Below, piece by piece: positions 34,260 through 45,800 of a stretch of 64,000 nucleotides of DNA. Every line of letters starts with the position of its first letter. Within the stretch, counting starts at the first letter, position 1. Source of the DNA: Madurella fahalii (taxonomy: Eukaryota; Ascomycota; Sordariomycetes; Sordariales); contig CM056876.1 of the NCBI GenBank assembly GCA_029876055.1, positions 62,001 through 126,000 of the forward strand, in the 5' to 3' direction. The translations under genes were made by a program, and so were the position numbers. The notes under the pieces were generated by a model. The model had not been told where the DNA came from, did not search any database, and saw only the letters and a list, made by a program, of their open reading frames with translations.

Positions 34260-35160
34260 CTGTAAGCCAGTCCAGGTGTAGAACACGAACATAGTCAGTT
34301 ATCCCAAAACGATGTAGTAAATGACGATAGAGACCGTGTCCGACGCAATGGGGGACGAACTCTTTGTGCTCGGTGAGGAGTTCCTGATAGGGAGAAGAAC
34401 GAAAAAGATCCGGGTAGCCGTTCAGCTATGCTGTTTTGACTGTACCTTGGAATGCCATGATGACACTCCTCTCCCCGGCGACGGCGGTCAGAGTTAGCAA
34501 CTGTTCCCCCAGCATGTCTGTCTGCGCACCGCTAGGATTCCCATCGAGAACATTTCGAGGTTAATCATCAGGATAACGCATGCCAATAAAACGGCCCAGC
34601 AGGCTGCGGTAACTCAGGCAAGCAAGTATGCGCCGGGCTTGTAGAGGGTGTAAAACCCCAACAAGCTTGATAAATGATAGTAACAGGTCGTAGAGATCAG
34701 TCCAGTAGATGGCCGGAGTCTGGATGGCCAGCGTCTCCTGGAGCCAGGTTGGTGTTGCGGCGCCGATACGACCTCTGATGATTGCGTAGATGCCAAATAC
34801 GATCATCGAAGCCCGTGAGAATGCGGGACGCGTCCCACACACCGACAGTGATCGTCTTAGCGGCCATCTCAACGACGCCGCCTGCCAGTTCGGCTGCACG
34901 CTGGCGACACTAAGATCGAATCCTTTGGACATGGTGAGTGTTGTACCAGAATAACAATGACTACTGTGAGGCTTACGGTGAAGACGACGAATGGAGCGGA
35001 GGAAGGCCCTTGCCATGTACCAGACGGCAATGCTCTAGACCGCCCGACGGACTGAATACCGAGAAAGTGTGCCCGATTACGGGAGTGGTGCCAGCCACGT
35101 TGACTCCAACTCGTATACCTTGTTACGCACCCACCACGGTCAGTCAGAGACCAGTGCAAT
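34260..35160 (-). pseudogene. Possible relic of a multi-exon membrane-protein gene
   Basis: A minus frame (34561-35016) contains protein-like sequence with hydrophobic stretches (SMIVFGIYAIIRG, TDLYDLLLSFIKLVGVL). Further downstream on the same strand, unconnected open pieces also look coding (GAQTDMLGEQLLTLTAVAGE near 34500; ELLTEHKEFVPHCVGHGLY near 34350), separated by a possible GTACAG..CAG intron. Upstream, a second frame (MAAKTITVGVWDASRIL, near 34870) overlaps the first in a different phase. No single intact model joins them, so a decayed gene is the best guess. The family is not recognised. Confidence 0.25.
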
Positions 35161-35697
35161 TAGATCGCTCTGAGTAAACAAGGATATGGCTCATGGCTGT
35201 GCCGAGGCAACAAGGTAGTGTTCGGTAACCTGCTGAATGAACAAACAAAGACCTCTGTAGTAGAATCTACTTGCTACCTGTTCGATAAACATTAATAGAG
35301 ATGGTACCTGGCCATAGGCGGCTTGGTTTAAGGCTTTACTGCTCCACGGGAGTGAGGGTGTTGGGCACCGTATGTATAAGGGGCTCAAGGGGACTCCAGT
35401 AATAGGCACATGGACTCGGAGAAAACACAAGAGGGTCATTAACACGACGTACATATCCACATTTTTGATAAAAGTAATGCATATACTAATAGCGTGAAGC
35501 GCACCGAGGCTCCATCGATTTCTCGTTGTTGATCAGGCCGTCAGGGGGTCGGGATCACAATGACGTCACAAAACACTGTGACCACCCAGTTCAGTATTGA
35601 ACTTGAACAAGCATATATTGCGTAGGCTGTCCCGGAAAGCCTCATACAACATCTTCACCACCCAACAAAGCCTCACAGCTACGCAAGATAGTGCATC
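35161..35697. other. Intergenic region, AT-rich
   Basis: About 0.5 kb ahead of the DUF1264-like gene. No feature apart from AT-rich composition; likely its promoter. Confidence 0.45.
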
Positions 35698-36602
35698 ATG
35701 GAGTCAATCACTGGCGCTAAAGACCGGGGTACCGAGTCCGATGTCCCCGGCGAACCGCGCAGCGCAAAGAACACCATTCTCGAAACAGGCGCAGCAATGA
35801 CACAGGTGAGTTACGTCCTAACTCAGGATACCTGCCTGGCAGGAATTCTATTCCGAACTTTCAGCTCACGTTCTCTAGGACTTCTCGCCTCTCCGGAACA
35901 TTTGCGCCCATCTCAACGCTTTCCACGTCTACGCCTCCGACCCGACTCGCGTCGTCGAGGCCAACCACTATTGCGGCCACCTCACCGACGGCAAGCTAGG
36001 AACTTTCTCACGCCTCCAAACTTAGAAACAAGCTAACCGGCAAAAGAGGTTCGCCAGTGCCTCCTCTACGACTCGCCCTCCCCTGGCGCCCGCTTAATCG
36101 GCGTCGAATACATGATTACACCTAATCTTTACTCCACCCTTCCCCAAGACGAACGCCGCCTCTGGCACAGCCACGTGTTCGAAGTCAAGTCCGGCATGCT
36201 CATCATGCCGCAGCCGAACCCCCTCATCCCGCAAGCAGTTTGGGATAAAGCCGAGACGGCAGAGGTGGGGGAAGTTGTTAAGTTGTATGGCAAGGTGTAC
36301 CACCTGTGGCAGGTTGACCGTGGGGACAAACTACCGCTGGGTGAGCCCCAACTGATGACGAGCATCACCGAACTGGGGCAACTCGAGGGGCTGGAGCGGT
36401 TGCTGGATGAGAGGGACAAGAAGTTCCCCGGGTGTGATTGGCGGAAGAAGAAGGAAATTCGGGATGGAATTGAGGAGCCCGAGATCCATCCTGGTGAGTG
36501 CAGCTTATACTATGGGGTTAAGCTCTAATTAGTGTGAAAACATGCCGATTCTGACTTCGCACAGACGCGGACTACACCTGGAAAAAGGCTCGACAGCCCT
36601 GA
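35698..36602 (+). CDS. DUF1264 / oil-body-associated-protein-like (OBAP) protein
   Basis: Four exons, 35698-35805, 35879-35990, 36047-36493 and 36565-36602, give 234 aa. Introns 1 and 3 are GT-AG (GTGAGT..CTAG; GTGAGT..CTGAC..ACAG). Intron 2 starts GCAAGC and ends AAAAG after a GCTAAC branch; only this GC-AG choice yields the family sequence HLTDEVRQCLLYDS. Family signatures follow in order: LNAFHVYASDPTRVVEANHYCGHL (split here as two blocks), GARLIGVEYMI, LWHSHVFEVKSGMLIMP, a K-L-Y-G-K-x-Y-H-L-W-Q-V-D-R-G-D core and LPLGEPQLMTS. The length is normal for DUF1264. Plant members associate with oil bodies; the fungal role is unknown. It is convergent with the NRPS gene, whose stop codon lies only about 250 nt away. 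Confidence 0.88.
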
Positions 36603-36853
36603 GTGCTGCACGCTTCCGGAATGTCAGCATCACCAAGAACTGGCAAAGAGTGGTCTAGGAGTAGTGGGGGGTGGGATTCTCTCGCAATAAATTGATAAAC
36701 TGTTAACCCTTATACTTCATGTTTCTGGGTTGCCACCTGGTTTGATAGAAGCATCGGAATAGCCCCAACGGGCAGCAAATGACAGCAAAAACAATCGAGG
36801 ATGAGAAAAACATGAACTGGAACGCAAAAAGCCGCGGAATGACACAAATCTAC

Positions 36854-39800
36854 CTACACAGCCCGTTCCAACACTTTGGCAATATTGTTAATGATCGCCA
36901 ACCCCCCAGCCACCCCCAATGCGGGGGGCCCAAAAACGCCAATCGTCATGTCATCACCCTCCACCGACACCTCGATATCAAACGCATCCTAATCACCGTC
37001 AATAACATCCCATTGCTAGATAGCCGTGTAACTCACCGCATACGCGTCCCGTACAGGGTTGCTAGAAAGCTCTTGAGGCGGCCCATGCCCCCTAGCTGCG
37101 TTTCTCCAGTGGCCCTCCGCGAATTCTGCGTCTGGCGTTGTCACTTGTTGAAATAAGACCGCTTCATCTTCATGATCGTCGTGGCTGGGGCCGGCGCTGA
37201 TGAAATTGACAAAGCTTTCCACTGTTAGACCAGTCCAGTCCTTGATCTCCCAGAGCCCGACTTCCACATTGACAGGCGATGAAATAGCATGAATATCCTG
37301 TTGTATCGCCGTCGCAACGTCGATTAGGGTGCCCTCATGCGTTAAAGTCACTCTAAGCGGGACCAGTCGGAGGAACGGGTAAGAAGCTGACTGCGGAGCG
37401 CTAATCTCGGCCCTGTTGGCCAAATAGACGCCAAACACTACGCCCTCCGGCCTCGCACCGGCGGTTGACAAAGCCAGAACCTCCGCATACGCGGCGAATA
37501 ACAGCGCCTGCAAGCTGACGCCGTTGTCTTTGCAGAGCTTCATAAGATCTGAGATCCGCTGGACTGCAGCTCGTTTGACCACTGCGGTCCGAGACTTGGG
37601 CGTCGCTTCGTCCTGTGACTCTTTCTTAAATGGCTGGGGTGTCGGCCCAGCTTCAGCAAGATATCCGGTCCAGAACTCCCGCCTCGCAGCTTGATTGGCC
37701 TCGGAGGACTGCAGGGCGAGAATGTTACGCTGGTCAAAGACAGGGCTGGTAGTTTCTCGTGCTGTATCGGTGCAGAGGACAGCAAATCTGTCCATGATTG
37801 CCGGCAGGCTGACTGCGTCGTACAGAGCGTGGTGAATCTTGAGCCGGATCTTCCATTGGTCCGTGCCGTGCACCTCTAGGTGTAGGGAATGATATGGTTG
37901 AACTGCTGCCCGGGTGTCCGATTTCCATGTGCCGGACGACGGGGAAGACCAGCTTTTTGCAAACGCCGAGGGGTCTAGAACAACCTGCAGAATCGGTACC
38001 GACCGCGCGCCTGTTGAAACGAACAAGGTCCTTAGAATCGGTGTCTCCTCGATCAGGGCATCCCAAGCAGTAGTTATGGTGACCCTATCCACCTTGCTAG
38101 ACACAATGTAGGTGAAGTAAGGGTAGAAAACCTCTCCATTCGTGTTCTGCCATACGGACAGCATGTGTACCTGCATGGGTGATGCGGGAAGTACCTCTTT
38201 GACGGTCGTTTTGTCGATCTGGGCTGCGGCGAGGATCGCAGAAACATCGATTTCTTCGAGCGATGAAACTTCGTTAGAAAAGTCACTTTCATCCGGCGTC
38301 AGCAGCGCCTGAGCATCGCGCACCAGCCGCGCCATGTCTGCGATGGACCCGGCTTTGAGCATTGATCGGAGCCCAATATCAATGCCATTCTTGCGCAGGA
38401 GCGAGCCAGCCTTGATGGCGTTGATCGAGTCTAGGCCGAGGTGGTATATGCCGTGGCTCTTTAGTATGGATGCAGCAGGTACCCCAGATACGTCGGAAAA
38501 GACATCTCGGATCCTCTCCTCGACAGGTGACCATGTGTCGCTCCCTTCCGTGGACGGTTCAGAAATGGCGGTAGTTGACCCGCAGTCAGAAACTCCGAGC
38601 AGGATCGGTTCGAGTCCGCAAATAGAGATTCTTGGCCCGTTGAACGCAAGAACGTCGGAATCAGATGAGCGCACGAGATGTATAAGAACCGAGTCAAGTG
38701 CTTGCAGCAGGCCTAGGGAGTCCTCTGAGGAGCCGTAGGCACCGCCGATTGCCGCTCTCCAAACGGGTTCTGCTCCTGAGGCGGCCATCTCGACGCACAC
38801 CGGGTATTCCACTGCTGACGAGCCACCGACAGACTTCACTAGAAGTTCCCAACCCTGCTGGCTGGATGGGTTACGCTGATAGATGAATAGCGTATTGAAA
38901 AGTTGCCCGCTAACCTGCGCTAGCTTCTGCGCTTTGCGAAGTGGAAAATGCTGGTAGGGAGCGATACTGGTCATATTGTCCTGCGTGTATCGTACCCACG
39001 AGGATACAGAGCCGTGCAGGACATTCCGGACCGCAACCGTGTTCATGGTTGGGAACAAGAGGTCCTCTGAAGACTCGTTATCTCGGCATGCGAGGACCAC
39101 GCCAAATGTGACATCTAGAGACCCCGTCCGTGAAGCCAAGACCGCGGCCCAGCAAGCCTGTCCCAACGTCTGCAACGTCACGGCGTGAGCTCTACAGAAC
39201 GACGCAACTTCGTCTGCGGGGAGTGCCGAGACCAGTTCTACCCGATGGATAGCGCCTTCTTGGTCTGAATCCTCTCGGTCTTCTTCCTCCGGGAAAATGG
39301 TCGAGGCAGCACCTTCCAGGAACCCGGACCAAAAGGACGAGGCGTCCTGATGCCCTGGGAATAGGATGGCTTCAACTCGACCCAAATAGTCGTCCATAGT
39401 GCGCGGCACGTATCTTCCCTCATATGCGGCCTGTAGATCTTGATGAATGAGCGCGAGTGACCACCCGTCGTATAGCGCGTGGGCCAGAGAGAGTACCAGG
39501 AATCTCTTCTGGCCGACGCTGGCAAAGGCAAGCTGGAGGAGGTGGGACCGCCCGGCCCCCTTACGTGCCAGCTGAACAGCCGTGTCACAAATTGTTTCCA
39601 ACTCGTCCGTGTCATTTAGACTGATGTCGGTTATGTATGGCGAAGGATCCTGCGCGATCACCTGGCAATATGCCGACTCCAGAAACGGGATGTCGATCGG
39701 CAGGAACCTAGTCCGCAATATAGGAGACCCTGCAATCACGGTCCTCCACGCGCCTTTGAGTTTGTCAAGATCGACTGTGGGTGCTAACTCCCGAATGTCG

Positions 39801-42800
39801 TGGTTGAAGTAGAGCTGAAAGTTGGATTCGATCATCTCCATAACCATCGAGTCCTGAAGCGGCGTTGTTGGGAGCACGATGTCGCCCTCGCCAACCCCGC
39901 CCAGCGCGGCCGCATACTTCCTTAAGTTATCACAAATCTCCGATCTCAAGCGCGGCCTTGCATTGCTTGCCTCCTCGGAATCGCTTGTGCGTGCCTCGAG
40001 AATCTGCAAGCTGGCTGCGACTGTCTGAGCTTTCATTAGCTCGCCGGTTTTGATCCTGACTCCGTGCCGCTTAAGTCGCGCTGATAGCTTGATGACATCG
40101 ATGCTGTCAAGGCCTAACCCGAAGATAGGGGTCGTCTCGGTAACAGATTCTGGTGCTGCTCCGGCAAGCGCGGCTATCTCATCACGAATCAGAAGCGCTT
40201 CTCGTGTCCAAGTAAAGGTTGGGCCCGTGGGTTCAACTGAAGGCAGGCGCTCTCTAAGCGCGCCGCCTCCGCCCACTTTGTCAGCTGACTGCGGCTCCCC
40301 ATGCAAGACAGCGTCGCGAGGATTCTGCAACATGGCGTCGAACGACGCCTCAAGTTCGTCCATCATTGCCACAAGGTTACCAGAATCATTAGAATCCCCT
40401 TGGGCAACAATAAGGAGAGTCAGACAGCCATCATTGTCCAAGTTCGCTTCCAAAGCCAGAGGGTAATCGATATTTGATTCCGAGGGAGCCGCTTTCCATA
40501 ACCCCTGCTTCTCCGCTGCTGTTGCCTCGTTGCGCTGGAACGAAAAGAGTGTATTGAACAGCGGATTACCCCCCGAGCACCACTTCTGGATGTCGCGGAG
40601 TGGGGTGTGTTGGAAGGCCAGCACTTCCGTGTTGAAGTCGTGGCATTGCCGAATCAAGGATAACCAAGTCCTCCCGGATGTCTCGCCCTGAGCGGAAGTA
40701 CGGGCGCGGAAAGGAAGCGTGTTGAAAAGCGGACCGACAACCCTCTCAGCACCATCTAGTTCGCTGACACGCCCCGAGACAATGATCCCGATAACCGGAT
40801 CAACAATTAGGTGCCTGGCCAGGACACTGACCCATGCGGATTGCACCAGAGCCTGGTGTGTGACTCCGAGGCTGACTCTCAGAGCTTCCAGGCGCCGAAT
40901 CGAGAGGCGGCGCTGAACAGTGAGAGCCACCGCATCGCGAGGAGGGTCGAAGACAGGCGTCACCGTTGCACCATCAAGATGCTCCACCCAGAATGGTTTG
41001 CTGGAGCTGAAGTCTTGTAGCGGTCCGTAGCACAGGGCGTCCAGAAAGGACGGCATCGATGTTAGTTCCACAGTGTGGTCGCCTGTAAGGGCCAGATATT
41101 CGCCTGCCACCCGATCGAGAACGAGCGCCAAGCTGTTGGCATCGTAGAGTCCGTGGAAAATATGCAGGAGGAGCAGACGGTGCCCAGAATCCCCACCATT
41201 AACGAGGACGGCTTCCAACGGTTGTGCTAGGCATCCATGGTTCCGAGAGATCCAAGACTCCCGTGTCATCGAAACCGCATCTTCAACAGATGTTCCACAG
41301 AGCTGCATTTCTCTCCAACACGAAGACAGAGAACACTTTTTCAGAGCAACTTGGACAAAGCCGTCGACTGTGCCGACGAACTTGGTCCGGAGGATAGGCA
41401 GCGCATCAACCGCTCTTTGGTAAGCGTCACGAAGGAAACTAGTCGATACTTTTGGCGCAAGTATGTACTGGAATGTGTTGTAGTATGCGTTGTCGGTGAC
41501 GGACCTCGATATCATGCCTTGCTGTAAAGGTGAGCATGGTGCGATGTACTCGATCTGGTCTGGTGTGATGCCAAGTTCTTTGCAAACGTGTGGCCGGTGT
41601 TTGTGAACACATGCTTGAACGAGTTGCCTGGCTGCCGCGGCCAAATCCAAATTTGATGAGTTTTTTGGCATCTCCAAAGCGCTGGCCAGATCGCTGATCA
41701 GAGGGTGCTGCAGTATCAGGGATGGAGTGGCGTGTGTGAAGCCCTCGTTCTTCAGAGCCCGACAGAACCGCAGAACGGAGATGGAGTCGATACCGAGCTC
41801 GAAGATGCTCGATTCTGGTAATAGAGAGCTTGTATCGACAGATCGCACCGTAGCAAGAACCTTGGCAACCTTGACCTCTCTAGGGTCAAGTGCTCGGGGT
41901 TCTTTATCAGCCGAGGAGAATGCCACCAATTTATCTTGACTAAGCGAGGAAAAGAATTTTCGGAGCTCTTTGATCTCCGCCTTGTTGTTTGCCGACAACG
42001 GGATGAACGGCAGCTGCAACACGTATGTCGGGACCATGTAACTAGGGAGCTTCGAACGACAGGCATCGCGCGCACGCCGGCAGAGCGCCGACGCCTCCTT
42101 GCTCTCGATGGCCTTGAGGCAACTGGCCCCCTCTCGCCGTCCGACTTGATCATCGGCCACGATGAACGAAACGAGAAAATCTTTTTGATGTGTCTCGTTC
42201 CGCACAACAAGCGTAGCGACATCCGTGACGATCTCGACGCCTTTCCGGATCGCATGATTGATCTCCCCAACCTCTAGGCGCTGGCCGCGAAGCTTCACTT
42301 GGTCATCGGCCCTCCCCAAAAAGTCAAAGCACCCATCATGCAAGACGCGGACCAGATCGCCGGTGCGGTAGATACGATCCCCCGAGCGCTGCAACGTCGG
42401 GAACCTCTGAGCCGTGAGCTCGTCGCGTTTCAAATACCCCTTGCCTACCAGCCTTCCAGAGACACACAACTCGCCCACGCCGCCTCTGATGACGGGCTGC
42501 TCTGTCTCGGGCTTCAGCACGTATGAGCCTACATTGATGAACTGCCGCCCAATGTTGGATGCGCGGCCCGCTGTCGGTACGCGTGGGTAGACCGTCACCC
42601 CGATGGTAGCCTCAGTCGGGCCGTAAAAATTGTAAATGACTCCCTTGGAGCCCCAGACATCAAGGATCTCTTGCTTCAGGGACTCGCCTCCAGTGATGAA
42701 GACGCCCCTGCAGAGACTGGGGACATCGTCGGGGTGGAGAAGCCGGGCCAAGCTAGGCGTTAGATCGATGTGGGTGATGCCAAGTCGACGGATCGTAGTG

Positions 42801-45800
42801 GCCAGGTCGTCCAGGATCAGATCCCGCGGTGCCGCAACGAGAGTGATGCCCACGGACCAGCTCCAGTACTGCTCAAGAACCGACACATCAAAATGGAGAG
42901 AAGCAAACTGCAGCCACTTCGAATCCTCTTGCCAATGGCCCTTGAAGATGTGCTGAAACGCCAGCATGCATTGCACGGCGTTGTCATGAGTGATCTCGCA
43001 GCCCTTGGGTGTCCCCGTTGTGCCAGATGTATAGAGGCAGTAGCACACGTCACTAGTCTGAAGCTCTCGCCTCAGGGTAGGAGTGTCGGGAGGCGCAGCC
43101 GCCATCGAGCCTTCGTCTATGCTTAGCACAGGCACTGTTACGGATAGCTCCAAGAAATCCTTTCCTTGCCGGGGAGTCAATAAGACCGAAGCACCGGAAT
43201 CACTGATAATGAACTCATTCCTCGGCCGTGGGGCGCCGGGGTCAAGCGCAACAAAGGCGCAACCGGCTTTGAGAACACCCAAGATGGCAAAGTAGGCCTC
43301 CGGGCACTTGTCAAAGTAGACAGCGACGATGTCCCCAGATTTGACGTGGGGGAGCAACATTTGCGCAACCCGGTTACCGTTAGTATCGAGCTGCTTGTAG
43401 GACCATATACGTCCAACTGGAGCCTCGTTGTCAAAGCCGGCCACAAAATGAAGAGCGGCGGCATCGGGCGTGCTCGCCGCCTGTAGCTCGACGAACTGGT
43501 GAAGGAACTTTACTGTTGTTGGGATCTCGTGCGTCTCGGGAGGCAGGATTGAGAAGAGGTCAGGGTAAGACATGGACAAGTCTGATTCCTGTCCTTCAGG
43601 TTCGAGAGCAAGGTGCCGAACTGCTTCATCAAGCTGTCTCAGCAACATGCGGGCTTGCTCCTTGGGCAGGACGTCGCTAAAGAAGGTGATGCGGTAATCG
43701 AGCCTATTACACGCTTTGGGCTCTACCTCAATCGACACTGAGTAGTCAATGTTGGCTTCCTCATGCACAATGCGCCATGGTCTGCTCTCTAACAACTCAA
43801 TGCCGAGTTTCTGGTACACCAGCAACGTATCAAATAACCTAGAGTTGGGACACCCGAGCCATTGCTGTATTCGAGTTAGAGGCTGGTGCTGCTGCTTATA
43901 CAGCTCGCTGTTGTACTGGAGCATCTCGGTCAACAGACTGAGATTCGAATTGATGTTGCTGGATATCACTGGCAACGTCGTGATGCAGGGGAACACGGCG
44001 TTGCGAGTTGCGTCGGTGTTGCGGCCGGACAGGACAACCCCGAAGACGACGGAGGTTTCTCCGAGGTATGCTGACAGAACGCGAGTCCACGCAGCCTGAA
44101 GGATGACTTGCAGGGTATGGCCGGATTTTGCTGCTGCTGCCTCCAGGGCGGTTAATGATACGCTACTCGTGCTCGCTTCGGTCAAGATCTCGCGCGACGC
44201 CACCCGTAGTGGCGTCATTACTGGAAACCCGTTTATGACAATGCTTGTGCCTTGCTGCTTCCAAAACCTTTCTGAACGCTCTGTCTCTGCTGATACGTGA
44301 CGCAGAATATCAAGGACGACATCCTCGTTGCAGGAGGAGGCCGAGACCTGGCCGCTCGCGAGTGCTTTTGCAAGGTCTTCGAGTATCAGCTGAAGGGATT
44401 GTGCATCGTACAAGACGTGATGTATCGCGAGATGCATGCAAAATCCTTCCTTGGCCTTGACAACAGCCACTTTCCACAGCCTCTCCCAGGGCTCCTCGAC
44501 CGCCGCACGAGAGGCTTCGAGCCGCCACAGTCCGGGGTCCAATGAACCAACCAGTTCTACACGGGCGGTGTCTGCCATGCGATACTCGATCATAGCGAAG
44601 TCGCACTCATTATGCTCGACCGGTATGATTCCAGTGCGTAGGATAGGATGTGTGGTGGAGACAACACGCCATGCCTCAATCATCTGGGTAGGGTTTACAC
44701 CCTCTTGCAATTGGAAAACAATGTGGTTAAAATAGTTGACGCCGCCGGACTTTATAAACTGCGCCATCATGGCGGATTGTAGGGGAGTGCAAGGGAGTAT
44801 CGTCTCCACGCGGTCAAGCGCAATTCCTTGCGCCACGATTTGCGGACGGACTATGGACCGGAAGCCTGCGATGTCGAAAGTCGGTTTAGCCTCCGTATCT
44901 GGAACTCGAGTTTGGATATATTGAGCGAGGCTTTCACAAGTCGGATTTTCAATTACGTCGCTCGCAAGTATTTGATAACCGCGCTCCCGCAGCATTGAGG
45001 CGATCTGTACGGCGGTGATGCTGTCGAGTCCGAGTTGATAGATCGTGGTGTGACGTTGGATGCGGTCGGTGTCCGATGGCGAGAGCGCTGCAAGCACCGC
45101 GCGGATGGATACTTCTGTCGTGGTCCACTCTTCTGTTGGACTGTCTGATAGGCGTGGAACGATGGCAGGCTCCGGAGGCCGTAGTGAAAAGCGGGATACC
45201 CTCTCCATCAGCCTCTGAGGGATACCATTCAGAGAACTATTAGACGCAGGGAATTGGATGCAGTCTCGAATGGCATAACAAAACAAGTCAAAAACCAGTT
45301 CCACGGCCTCGGGAGAGAGTTGCTGACTGGTATAAAAGTAAGTACGTGCTTCGTGCATACTACAAAGGGGGCACTCACCTCTCTGCAGCATGCAGCTCGA
45401 TAGTGAGACGATCTGTAGAGGTTACGGGTGTGACTTCACAGATAAGAGGAACCTAATAGTTTCAGCCCTTGTCCAAACTTGGCTAACCATGAGTATTAAC
45501 TCACATCCATCTCACCCTCGTCTCGTTCCAGCGCCCAAAGAGACTGATCCAGCGGGCGGCGAGGTTGTTGTAGAAGCAAAAGGGTATCAAATATGCGCCG
45601 TGTGGCGTGTTGGGACAGTAGAGACTGGATTCGCCTGAGGGGGGTAAACTGATATTGTATGAGCTCTGCATTGATTCTTTGGAAGGCCTTCATCAGGTCG
45701 ACATTCCGTTCGCTGTCAGATATGTCGACGCGGACGGGTATCGTGTTGAAGCATGGTGCAACGAGCTTATCAATATCATCCATGAGCAGAGAACGGCCGT

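Noticed and set aside
36779..37156. 125-codon plus-strand frame at the end of sidC
   Set aside because: Antisense to the last exon and intron of sidC, which have clear homology-like sequence on the minus strand.
45327..45504. Two separate NRPS genes divided here
   Set aside because: The frames join through two normal introns and a 74-nt exon that completes condensation domain C2; the second frame also lacks a sensible start.
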